From positions 1-6,922 of the forward strand of contig JBDRGX010000061.1 of assembly GCA_043817485.1 (NCBI GenBank): a stretch of DNA of 6,922 bases, read 5' to 3'. Numbering within the stretch: position 1 is the first letter of the stretch; every line of letters begins with the position of its first letter. The notes under the pieces were generated by a model. It searched no databases, was not told where the DNA came from, and saw only the letters and a list, made by a program, of their open reading frames with translations. Below are positions 1-5,492 of this stretch, piece after piece. Made by a program: the position numbers and the translations under genes. The stretch comes from JBDRGX01 sp043817485 [NCBI: bacterium]. Lineage in GTDB: Bacteria > JBDRGX01.

Positions 1-1197
1 TTTTTTTCTTAAACAATATTTGACAATTTCCCCACATATTTGATAACTTTTTCTAAAAGGAACTCCTTTTTTTGTTAAATAATCAGAAATTTCTGAAGAT
101 GTAGAAAATCCTTTTTTTAACATTTGTTCCATATTAAAAGAGTTAATTTTCATTGTTTCAAAAATTTTTGAATAAATTAATAAAGAGTTTTTAGTAATAT
201 CAATGGTATCAAATAAAGGAATTTTATCTTCTTGTAAATCCCTATTATAACTCGAAGGCAAACCTTTCAATAAAGTCAATAAAGATATAAGATTTCCATA
301 AACTCTACCAGTTTTTCCTCTTATAAGTTCTAAAATATCAGGATTTTTTTTATGAGGCATAATACTACTGCCAGTACAAAAAGAATCATCTAATTCAATA
401 AAATTAAATTCTATAGTTGACCAAATAATAAGATCTTCAGAAAAACGAGAAAGATGCATCATTATAATTGCGCAAGTATTTAAAAATTCTATCATAAAAT
501 CACGATCTGATACTGTATCTAAACTATTTTCAGAAATTGCTGAAAAATTCAATTCTTTTGCTACAAAATTTCTATCAATAGAAAAAGATGTCCCTGCTAA
601 AGCACAAACACCCAATGGTAAAATATTTGTTCTTTTATATACTTCTTTTAATCTTTCTGTATCTCTTTCAAAAGAAGTGATATGAGACAACCAATAATGA
701 GCAAGTGAAATTGGTTGTGCATGTTGAAGATGTGTGTATCCCGGCATAATAACATTTATATCTTTTTGAGCACGAGATAATAAAGTATCTTGTATCTTTT
801 GAATTAATTCTACTATGTTTTTAATTTCATCCTTTAAAAATAAACGAATATCTAACACTACTTGATCATTTCTACTACGAGCAGTATGAAGTTTTTTTCC
901 TACTTCTCCAATTTTTTCAATTAACTTAATTTCAATATTAGAATGTATATCTTCATTTTCTAAACTAAATTTAAAGATACCTTTTTCAATTTCTTTTTCA
1001 ATTTCTTTTAAGCCCTTAATAATTTGATTACATTCTTTTTGTAAAATAATTTTACATTTAGCCAACATTTTAGTATGAGCAATACTTCCTATAATATCAT
1101 ATTTATACAATCTTGCATCAAAAGAAATGGATGCTGTAAATTCTTCTACTAATTTATCTACATCTTTAGAAAACCTTGCTTGCCAAACTTTTTTCAT
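1..1197 (-). CDS. argH: Argininosuccinate lyase, C-terminus cut by window edge
   Basis: Cleaves argininosuccinate to arginine and fumarate, the last step of arginine synthesis, as a cytosolic homotetramer of the fumarase/aspartase superfamily. The frame is open for 399 codons from ATG at 1197 to the window edge. Since the family is usually about 455-465 residues, roughly 60 C-terminal residues are missing. Visible signatures are the N-terminal KVWQARFS, TARSRNDQV (about 105-113), GYTHLQHAQP (153-162, containing the conserved Thr-His pair) and the superfamily signature GSSIMPHKKNPD (276-287), which holds the catalytic serine. The start is supported by AGGAG at 1208-1212, ten bases upstream, and by the ATGA overlap with the argG stop, which suggests translational coupling. 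No internal stop or missing catalytic motif is seen. The identification is firm; only the C-terminus cannot be judged. Confidence 0.96.
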   Translation of the reverse strand, partial: MKKVWQARFSKDVDKLVEEFTASISFDARLYKYDIIGSIAHTKMLAKCKIILQKECNQIIKGLKEIEKEIEKGIFKFSLENEDIHSNIEIKLIEKIGEVGKKLHTARSRNDQVVLDIRLFLKDEIKNIVELIQKIQDTLLSRAQKDINVIMPGYTHLQHAQPISLAHYWLSHITSFERDTERLKEVYKRTNILPLGVCALAGTSFSIDRNFVAKELNFSAISENSLDTVSDRDFMIEFLNTCAIIMMHLSRFSEDLIIWSTIEFNFIELDDSFCTGSSIMPHKKNPDILELIRGKTGRVYGNLISLLTLLKGLPSSYNRDLQEDKIPLFDTIDITKNSLLIYSKIFETMKINSFNMEQMLKKGFSTSSEISDYLTKKGVPFRKSYQICGEIVKYCLRKK

Positions 1198-2399
1198 TTT
1201 TTCTTTTCTCCTAATGTTTTCAAACTCATTCCCCATAATTCAATAAAGCCCTTAGCTAATTTTTGATCAAAAACATCTTCTTTTCCATAAGTAGCTAATT
1301 GATGTCTATACAAAGAATAATCTGATTTTCTTCCAACAACACAACAATTTCCTTTATATAATTTTATTCTAATAACACCCGTTGTCCGAATATGAAGTTT
1401 ATTCATAAACTCATCGATAGCTTCTCTTAAAGGAGAACACCAAAGTCCATAATATACTAAATCTGCATATTTTAAACTTAAAAGTTGTTTATAATGCAAG
1501 GTTTCTCTATCTAAAACAAGTGTTTCTAAATCAGATAAAGCAGTATATAAAATAGTTCCTGCTGGAGATTCATATATTTCTCGAGTTTTAATTCCAACAA
1601 GCCGACTTTCAATCATATCCACTCTTCCAATACCATACTTACCACCTATTTCATTTAATTTTTGAATTAAATTTACACCATCATATTTTTTATCATCTAT
1701 TTTTACTGGAATACCGTTTTCAAAAGAAATTTCTAAATACTTTGAATTAGATGGAGTTTTATTAAGAGAAGTAGTTAATTGATAAATATCTTCTTGTGGT
1801 TCTTTTTCTAAATTTTCTAAATCTCCACTTTCTATTGCTAAATGCCAAAGATTTTTATCTAAACTATAAGGAGATTTTTTAGTTGCTTCAATTGGAATAT
1901 TATATTTTTGAGCATATTCTATTTCCATTTCTCTTGTTTTTAATTCCCATTCTCTTAAAGGAGCAAGAATTGTTAAAGTTGGATCTAAATAAGAAATAGT
2001 AAGTTCAAGCCGTACTTGATCATTACCTTTTCCAGTACAACCATGAACAACAATATTTGCTTTTTCTTGATGTGCAATTTCTACTATTTTTTGAGCAATT
2101 AAAGGACGAGATAAAGCAGTTCCTAAAAGATATTGTTTTTCATAAATAGCTCCAGCTTTTAAACTTGGCCAAATATAATTTTCTACAAATTCTTTTTTTA
2201 AATCTAAAATATAAATTTTACTTGCACCAGATGCTTTAGCTTTTTTGGTTAAAAAATCAGCATCTATTCCTTGTCCAACATCAGCAACTACAGCTATTAT
2301 TTCAGCTTTATATTTTTTTTTAAGCCAATGAAGCATTACTGAAGTATCTAATCCTCCAGAATAAGCTAAAACAATTTTTTCTATTTTCTTAGAAGCCAT
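1194..2399 (-). CDS. argG: Argininosuccinate synthase
   Basis: Joins citrulline and aspartate using ATP to give argininosuccinate, the second-last step of arginine synthesis, in the cytosol. The 401 residues match the family's usual 395-410. The N-type ATP pyrophosphatase loop AYSGGLDTSV lies at 12-21, VADVGQG at 38-44, HGCTGKGNDQVR at 119-130 (nucleotide and substrate contacts), the KSPYS-DKNLW segment at 175-185, SGDLE at 191-195, and a C-terminal GRVDMIESRLVGIK block typical of the family. ATG at 2399 has a strong AAGGAG at 2407-2412 with a 7-base gap; this site lies inside the end of argF, whose coding region overlaps argG by 19 bases. The TGA stop overlaps the argH ATG. It is intact and should be co-transcribed with argF and argH. 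No anomaly seen. Confidence 0.97.
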   Translation of the reverse strand: MASKKIEKIVLAYSGGLDTSVMLHWLKKKYKAEIIAVVADVGQGIDADFLTKKAKASGASKIYILDLKKEFVENYIWPSLKAGAIYEKQYLLGTALSRPLIAQKIVEIAHQEKANIVVHGCTGKGNDQVRLELTISYLDPTLTILAPLREWELKTREMEIEYAQKYNIPIEATKKSPYSLDKNLWHLAIESGDLENLEKEPQEDIYQLTTSLNKTPSNSKYLEISFENGIPVKIDDKKYDGVNLIQKLNEIGGKYGIGRVDMIESRLVGIKTREIYESPAGTILYTALSDLETLVLDRETLHYKQLLSLKYADLVYYGLWCSPLREAIDEFMNKLHIRTTGVIRIKLYKGNCCVVGRKSDYSLYRHQLATYGKEDVFDQKLAKGFIELWGMSLKTLGEKKK

Positions 2400-3067
2400 G
2401 TTAAAACTCCTTTTTGTAAATGAAGTCTATTTTCTGCTTGATCAAAAACACAAGAATTTTCTCCTTCTAATACTTCTTCTGTAATTTCTTCTCCTCTATG
2501 TGCTGGAAGACAATGCATTACTAAACAATCTTTTTTAGCACTCAAAAGAAGTTTTTTATTTACTTGATATTTTTTAAATATTTTTTTTCTTGTAATATTT
2601 TCTTTTTCATATCCCATACTTGTCCAAACATCAGTATAAATTATATCTGCTCCAGATACTGCTTCTTGAGGATCTCGAGTTAATACAATCTCACATTTAT
2701 TTTTTAAAGCCTCATCTTTTGCTTTATTTAAAAGATCTGTATCTACATCAAATCCTTCTGGAATGGCTAAATATAAATTTAATTTTACTTTTGGACTAAT
2801 AGCAATAAAAGAACGACAAACATTATTTCCATCTCCAATCCATGCTAATTTAAGTCCTGCTAATCGGTTTTTTTTTCTTAAAATAGTATAAATATCTGCT
2901 AATACTTGACAAGGATGTTCATAATTAGAAAGAGCATTAATAACTGGAATACTGCTTTCTTTTGCCAATTCTACAATAGTTTCATGTTGAAAAGTTCGAA
3001 TAACAATACCATTCAAATATCGAGATAAAATTTTAGATATATCTTTAATCAATTCTCTTTGTCCCAT
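2381..3067 (-). CDS. C-terminal fragment of ornithine carbamoyltransferase
   Basis: This is the 228-residue frame that continues directly after the TAA, opening with ATG in the junction TAAATG. It holds the rest of the carbamoyl-phosphate domain (HPCQ at its residues 51-54) and the whole ornithine domain (DVWTSMG 146-152, HCLPAHRGEE 185-194), and ends in TAG inside argG. The ATG aligns with an internal Leu/Met position of normal family members, not with a family start. No convincing Shine-Dalgarno precedes it; only a weak GAAG lies upstream. Reinitiation after the adjacent stop is possible in principle. Alone it would lack the phosphate loop SLRTK. Best read as the 3' part of argF. Confidence 0.6.
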   Translation of the reverse strand: MGQRELIKDISKILSRYLNGIVIRTFQHETIVELAKESSIPVINALSNYEHPCQVLADIYTILRKKNRLAGLKLAWIGDGNNVCRSFIAISPKVKLNLYLAIPEGFDVDTDLLNKAKDEALKNKCEIVLTRDPQEAVSGADIIYTDVWTSMGYEKENITRKKIFKKYQVNKKLLLSAKKDCLVMHCLPAHRGEEITEEVLEGENSCVFDQAENRLHLQKGVLTWLLRK

Positions 3068-3292
3068 TTAAAAATCTTCAAAAGGTAAACAAAAACTTTG
3101 TCCTCCTAATTGATAAATTCCTACTTCAAAAGAAACTTTGGTTCTCAAAGAAGGTAAATTAAAAATTAATCCAATTGATTTTCCTTCTAATGTTTTTGGA
3201 TGTTTTTCATGATGAATGCTTTCTGTAAGCATTAAAATTTCTTCTATTTCTTCTATACATAAATCATTAAGACTAATTAAATCTTTTTTCAT
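3068..3292 (-). CDS. N-terminal fragment of ornithine carbamoyltransferase
   Basis: This is the 74-residue product expected if the TAA at 3068-3070 terminates translation. It covers only the start of the carbamoyl-phosphate domain: the opening KDLISLNDL, the phosphate-binding loop PSLRTK at 47-52 and VSFEVGIYQLGG at 53-64. It ends just before the 80s-loop Gln and lacks the ornithine-binding half, so it cannot be an active enzyme alone. It is preceded by a good Shine-Dalgarno (AAGGA in AAGGAAATGAA) and is the first reading frame of the arginine operon. Best read as the 5' part of argF rather than a separate gene. Confidence 0.6.
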   Translation of the reverse strand: MKKDLISLNDLCIEEIEEILMLTESIHHEKHPKTLEGKSIGLIFNLPSLRTKVSFEVGIYQLGGQSFCLPFEDF

Positions 3293-3393
3293 TTCATTTC
3301 CTTAAATTTTCTAAAATGTTTTATAGTTATATTTATTACAAAATAACTTAATAAGATTATTATTGAATTTATTTTTATTTTAAAATTTTTCAA

Positions 3394-3411
3394 AATGAAT
3401 TTTTATTAATA
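3394..3411 (-). promoter_or_regulatory. Candidate ARG box (ArgR/AhrC operator)
   Basis: The minus-strand 18-mer TATTAATAAAAATTCATT agrees with the classic ARG box pattern WNTGNATWWWWATNCANW except at one of the specified bases. By my recollection of the Bacillus AhrC consensus it shares the core AATAAAAATTCA. It lies upstream of argF and overlaps the expected -10 region of the TTGACA promoter, where an arginine repressor would block transcription. In so AT-rich a genome such matches arise by chance, so this is a candidate only. No argR gene is in the window. Confidence 0.35.
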
Positions 3412-3423
3412 TTTGTCCATAAT

Positions 3424-3429
3424 TGTCAA
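3424..3429 (-). promoter_or_regulatory. Candidate -35 box of the arginine operon promoter
   Basis: A perfect TTGACA is read on the minus strand, about 130 bases upstream of the argF start. The -10 is not clean. The sequence 12-17 bases downstream is TATTAATAAAA, offering only partial matches to TATAAT at good spacing. The candidate ArgR operator overlaps this -10 zone. The assignment rests on the -35 match and position only. Confidence 0.35.
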
Positions 3430-3463
3430 TATTATTTTAAAAAATGTGATTACTAAATTAAAA

Positions 3464-3495
3464 ATGGGGATTGAATTTTAAAATTCAATCCCCAT
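3464..3495 (-). terminator. Rho-independent terminator after the TPR gene
   Basis: A perfect 32-bp palindrome: the left half ATGGGGATTGAATTTT is followed by its exact reverse complement. Read on the minus strand, it begins 20 bases after the TPR gene's stop, and the stem with its four G-C pairs at the base is followed by TTTTAATTT, as expected for a terminator. On the plus strand the stem is followed by AGGAGG rather than a T-tract, so it should act only on minus-strand transcription. It would separate the TPR gene from the arginine operon downstream. Confidence 0.75.
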
Positions 3496-3546
3496 AGGAG
3501 GAGAAAAATGAAAAATTACATTAAACTATTGATAAAATTTTTATAA
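3496..3546 (+). other. Strong Shine-Dalgarno followed by a 12-codon mini-ORF
   Basis: On the plus strand, immediately after the palindrome, AGGAGG (3496-3501) is followed six bases later by ATG (3508) and the short frame MKNYIKLLIKFL ending in TAA at 3544-3546. It lies antisense to the end of the TPR gene. No plus-strand promoter is evident, and on the minus strand the same bases are simply the short trailer before the terminator. Probably chance; recorded because the ribosome site is the best in the window. Confidence 0.2.
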
Positions 3547-4055
3547 ATCTCTTCTTGTTTAATTTCATTAAATTTAAACATATTATCCAAATAACTTACA
3601 AATGTATTTAAAGATTCTCCTTTTGTTTTCCATTGTTTTTTTAAATATTTTACTGTATAATTATATTTCCCTTGCATAGAATAACATTCAGCCATTTTTA
3701 TATATAAATCTTCTTTTATATATTTTGATTTTTCAACTTTTCTATATTCTTCAATTGCTTTTTTATACTCATTTGATAATTGATACAATTTTCCTAATTG
3801 TAAATGAATAAAAGGTTGTTTAGAATCTATTTCAAGTGCTCTTTTATAAGAAAGAATTGCTTCACCATATTTTTTTTCATTACAACATACTAAACCTAAG
3901 TTAGAATAATTTTCAAAAGATTGCTTTTTTATAACTGCTTTTTTACATTCCTGAAAAGTCATTTCGCCTTTTAAATCATTAGCTACAACCATATTACTAA
4001 TACTTAAAATAATTATACTTACTATTAATTTTATAATTTTATTTATTTTCTTCAT
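3516..4055 (-). CDS. Secreted tetratricopeptide-repeat protein, function unknown
   Basis: A 179-residue protein with an N-terminal Sec signal peptide: Lys-rich start (KKINK), hydrophobic core at about 8-20, and a likely signal peptidase I site after VVA (23-25), leaving a mature form beginning NDLKGEM. There is no lipobox. Residues about 49-150 form roughly three TPR units with the usual pattern of small and aromatic residues (NLGLVCC..KKYGEAILSYKRALEI, then LGKLYQL..EYKKAIEEYRK, then MAECYSMQGKYNYTVKYLKK). TPRs mediate protein-protein contacts; the partner is unknown and I do not recognise an orthologue. Mature-part cysteines are at 37, 57, 58 and 124. The C-terminal 30 residues are outside the repeats. 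The start is supported by AAAGG at 4060-4064 with a short gap. It is a monocistronic unit, divergent from corA, ended by the palindromic terminator. It probably acts in the periplasm or outside the cell. Confidence 0.8.
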   Translation of the reverse strand: MKKINKIIKLIVSIIILSISNMVVANDLKGEMTFQECKKAVIKKQSFENYSNLGLVCCNEKKYGEAILSYKRALEIDSKQPFIHLQLGKLYQLSNEYKKAIEEYRKVEKSKYIKEDLYIKMAECYSMQGKYNYTVKYLKKQWKTKGESLNTFVSYLDNMFKFNEIKQEEIYKNFINSLM

Positions 4056-4070
4056 AATGCCTTTAAATAT

Positions 4071-4088
4071 AGCAATTATTATGCCAAA
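4071..4088 (-). promoter_or_regulatory. Sigma-54-like -24/-12 motif before the TPR gene
   Basis: On the minus strand TTTGGCATAATAATTGCT matches the sigma-54 consensus TGGCAC-N5-TTGCW at all key positions except one (T for C), with the exact 12-base spacing between the GG and GC elements. The difficulty is position: transcription would begin near 4060, so the AAAGG ribosome site at 4060-4064 would be mostly excluded and the leader would be about five bases. It may therefore be a chance match or a site used with a leaderless start. Confidence 0.25.
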
Positions 4089-4151
4089 CTTATAAAATTA
4101 GTTATAGATTGGCACTATACTGCATTTTTAAACAATTTCATATTAAATCAA

Positions 4152-4188
4152 TATTTCACAATATCTCAAAATGTCTCATTGTGAAATA
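4152..4188. repeat. 11-bp perfect inverted repeat (hairpin)
   Basis: The arms TATTTCACAAT (4152-4162) and ATTGTGAAATA (4178-4188) are exact reverse complements around a 15-base centre. The centre contains two TCTCA motifs (4164, 4174) that are inverted copies of the TGAGA motifs that follow. There is no T-tract after the arms, so this is not an obvious terminator; an operator or RNA hairpin is more likely. Confidence 0.6.
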
Positions 4189-4250
4189 ATGATTTGAGAA
4201 TTTTTGAGACAATTTTGAGAAAATGAGACAAGGATGAGACAAATCTCAAA
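4163..4250. repeat. Cluster of TGAGA / TGAGACAA motifs at near-helical spacing
   Basis: TGAGA occurs at 4195, 4205, 4216, 4224 and 4235, and its reverse complement TCTCA at 4164, 4174 and 4244. Three of the direct copies are the longer word TGAGACAA (4205, 4224, 4235), and an inverted TGTCTCA lies at 4172-4178. Neighbouring copies are mostly 8-11 bases apart, close to one turn of DNA. The segment TGAGACAATTTTGAGA (4205-4220) is also nearly the reverse complement of 4164-4178, so alternative hairpins can form. The motif is far denser here than elsewhere in the window. It could be a cooperative regulator site; an iteron-like role cannot be excluded. Confidence 0.55.
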
Positions 4251-4297
4251 ATATTTATTTAAAAATTTTTTAAAAGAAAAATTAGATTAAAAATTCA

Positions 4298-4418
4298 TGA
4301 TGCCCCTACAAATAATTGCCACACACAGGCAAACAACCGTTCGCCTTTACACAAACCAATTATTTTAAATAATTTCCTTGATGATTTAATAAAGAATGGT
4401 TACCATGTGAGGGCATCA
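4298..4418. repeat. 121-bp element bounded by imperfect 13-bp inverted repeats
   Basis: The ends are TGATGCCCCTACA (4298-4310) and TGTGAGGGCATCA (4406-4418), reverse complements except for two adjacent bases. The interior holds further pairings: AGGCAAAC-AACC-GTTCGCCT (4327-4346, one G-U type mismatch), AATTATT-TTA-AATAATT (4358-4374) and ATGGT-T-ACCAT (4396-4406). By count its G+C is about 36 percent, well above its surroundings. The layout fits either a miniature inverted-repeat element, as the TGTAGGGGC-type end and the GGCGAAC hairpin resemble dispersed intergenic repeats known from other bacteria, or a structured small RNA closed by a terminal stem. No target-site duplication is clear and no transposase is present. 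It does not match tRNA, tmRNA, SRP RNA or 5S rRNA by eye. Confidence 0.45.
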
Positions 4419-4441
4419 ATCACACAAAAAACAAAAAAAAC

Positions 4442-4470
4442 TTGACAGAAAAATAGAAGGTTATAAAGTT
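4442..4470 (+). promoter_or_regulatory. Candidate promoter of the corA operon
   Basis: A perfect -35 box TTGACA (4442-4447) follows an A-rich tract (about 4425-4440) that could act as an UP element. The -10 is ambiguous: TAAAGT at 4464-4469 has a 16-base spacer and four of six matches, while better-looking TATAAA at 4462 is only 14 bases away. It is the only promoter-like sequence near the three-gene plus-strand unit. Confidence 0.4.
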
Positions 4471-4523
4471 ATATAAAAATAATTCATTTATTAATGCTTA
4501 CAAATATATTTTATGGACAAAAA

Positions 4524-5489
4524 ATGATAAAATCTTTTTTGATTGAACAAAATAATTTAAAATCAAATATAAGTGCAGAAGAAATTAGAGAAGTAATAAA
4601 AAATAAACCAAAAGATACTTATATTTGGGTTGATATAGAAGGTGATACAGATGAAGAAAATATTTTTATTTTAAGTGATGTTTTTGAATTTCATGCTTTA
4701 ACAATAGAAGAATGTATTTTCCCTTCTGATAATCCTAAAGTTAATAGATATGATTCATATTTATTTATTGTTATGCATGCTATTGGAATTATAAAAGAAG
4801 ATGAAATTGAAACTTTTGAATTAAATGTCTTTTTGGGAGAAAATTATTTAGTCACTTTTCATCCATTTCCCATTAAAAACATTTCAATATATCAACAAAA
4901 TAGCAAAAAAATTTTACAACAAAAAAGTCCAGATTTTTTATTATATTCTTTTACAAATGCTTTAATGGAAAATTACTCACCTTTAATTGCCCAAATAGAT
5001 AAACAATTAGACAAATTAGAAAATGAATTGTTGAAAGATCCAACTAATAAAAAATTAGAAGAAATTTTTGGTTTAAAAAAAAAAATATTACTTTTTATTA
5101 GAATTATTATTCCACAAAAAGAAACAATTGGAATACTTTCTCGAATGGAAACATCTTTTATAAAAAGTGATACAAAAATTTATTTTCGTGATGTTTATGA
5201 ACAATATATAAGAATTTCTGAAACTATAATTTCTTATCGTGATATGCTTACAAATACTTTAGATGCGTATACTTCAATGATTTCTAATCGATTAAATGAA
5301 GTCATGAAAGTATTAACTTCTATTTCTACTATTATTTTACCTTTAACTTTTATCGCAAGTTTATATGGAATGAATTTTAAATTTATGCCAGAAATTTATT
5401 GGAAATATGGTTATTTTGTTACTTTAGGTGTAATGGCTACAATTGTTGTTGTTTTACTTATATTTTTTAAAAAGAAAAAATGGTTCTAA
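4524..5489 (+). CDS. corA: CorA-type magnesium/divalent cation channel
   Basis: An inner-membrane pentameric channel for Mg2+ (Co2+ and Ni2+ also pass in the family). From the chosen start it has 321 residues, normal for CorA. A large N-terminal cytoplasmic domain (about 1-245) includes the long stalk helix rich in Lys, Glu and Leu. Two C-terminal membrane helices follow (about 265-281 and 295-315), separated by the hallmark YGMNF with GMN at 282-284, the selectivity loop. The acidic FMPE follows in the loop, and the protein ends in a cytoplasmic KKKKWF. The frame also has an ATG at 4494, but no ribosome site lies before it; the ATG at 4524 has GGA six bases upstream and gives the family-like opening MIKSFLIE, so it is preferred. 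First gene of a tight three-gene unit; its TAA lies 3 bases before the next ATG. No Mg2+-sensing leader is evident. Confidence 0.93.
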   Translation: MIKSFLIEQNNLKSNISAEEIREVIKNKPKDTYIWVDIEGDTDEENIFILSDVFEFHALTIEECIFPSDNPKVNRYDSYLFIVMHAIGIIKEDEIETFELNVFLGENYLVTFHPFPIKNISIYQQNSKKILQQKSPDFLLYSFTNALMENYSPLIAQIDKQLDKLENELLKDPTNKKLEEIFGLKKKILLFIRIIIPQKETIGILSRMETSFIKSDTKIYFRDVYEQYIRISETIISYRDMLTNTLDAYTSMISNRLNEVMKVLTSISTIILPLTFIASLYGMNFKFMPEIYWKYGYFVTLGVMATIVVVLLIFFKKKKWF

Positions 5490-5492
5490 AAA

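Larger units (their letters stand above)
2381..3292 (-). pseudogene. argF: Ornithine carbamoyltransferase gene interrupted by one in-frame TAA
   Basis: Read through one stop, this is a complete ornithine carbamoyltransferase of 303 codons, normal for the family, which makes citrulline from ornithine and carbamoyl phosphate. In virtual numbering it shows PSLRT at 47-51 (the usual S-T-R-T-R loop, here SLRTK), IRTF near 98-101, HPCQ at 126-129, GDGNN at 153-157, DVWTSMG at 221-227 and HCLPAHRGEE at 260-269; the last two are ornithine-binding signatures that exclude aspartate carbamoyltransferase. The only lesion is TAA at codon 75 (3068-3070), with the same frame on both sides and no indel. Aligned to family members (pattern D-L-Q-L-G-R-G-E), the stop replaces the Gln that binds carbamoyl phosphate; CAA to TAA is one C-to-T change. 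ATG at 3292 has AAGGA upstream at suitable spacing. It could be a true nonsense mutation, a consensus error, or a recoded or split gene. It heads the arginine operon and argG and argH are intact. Confidence 0.85.
4056..4493. other. 438-bp divergent intergenic region with several structured elements
   Basis: No protein gene is supportable here on either strand. From left to right it holds: the TPR gene's ribosome site and a sigma-54-like motif (4071-4088); inverted TGCCAA/TTGGCA half-sites (4082-4114); an 11-bp hairpin and a cluster of TGAGA motifs (4152-4250); an A/T-only-like tract (about 4249-4296) with AAAAATTTTTTAAAA; a more GC-rich 121-bp segment bounded by inverted repeats (4298-4418); and an A-rich tract leading to a TTGACA box before corA (about 4425-4447). 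It is long compared with the 2-20 base junctions elsewhere, which suggests regulatory or mobile content. Confidence 0.7.

Noticed and set aside
2381-3067. Separate, alternatively started carbamoyltransferase gene
   Set aside because: It lacks the phosphate-binding loop and aligns from an internal position of the family; with the upstream fragment it forms one full-length argF in the same frame.
3068-3070. Genome-wide reassignment of TAA to glutamine
   Set aside because: corA, the galT-like gene and the TPR gene all end in TAA at normal family lengths, and Gln is encoded by CAA throughout. At most a single-site event is possible.
4103-4123. Plus-strand sigma-54 promoter at TTGGCACTATACTGCA
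   Set aside because: The distance between GG and GC is 11 rather than 12 bases, which sigma-54 tolerates poorly, and no gene starts shortly downstream.
4152-4188. Rho-independent terminator at the 11-bp hairpin
   Set aside because: The stem is AT-rich with a 15-base loop and has no T-tract on either side, and no gene ends nearby.
4195-4242. CRISPR-like array from TGAGACAA repeats
   Set aside because: Repeats are only 8 bases, spacers are 3 to 11 bases and irregular, and no cas genes are present.
4298-4418. tRNA, tmRNA, SRP RNA or 5S rRNA
   Set aside because: No T-loop, CCA end, tmRNA tag, conserved SRP GNAR loop or 5S pattern can be placed; only generic hairpins are visible.
4494-4523. N-terminal extension of CorA from the ATG at 4494
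   Set aside because: It lacks a ribosome site and adds ten residues not typical of the family; the ATG at 4524 has GGA at good spacing and a family-like opening.
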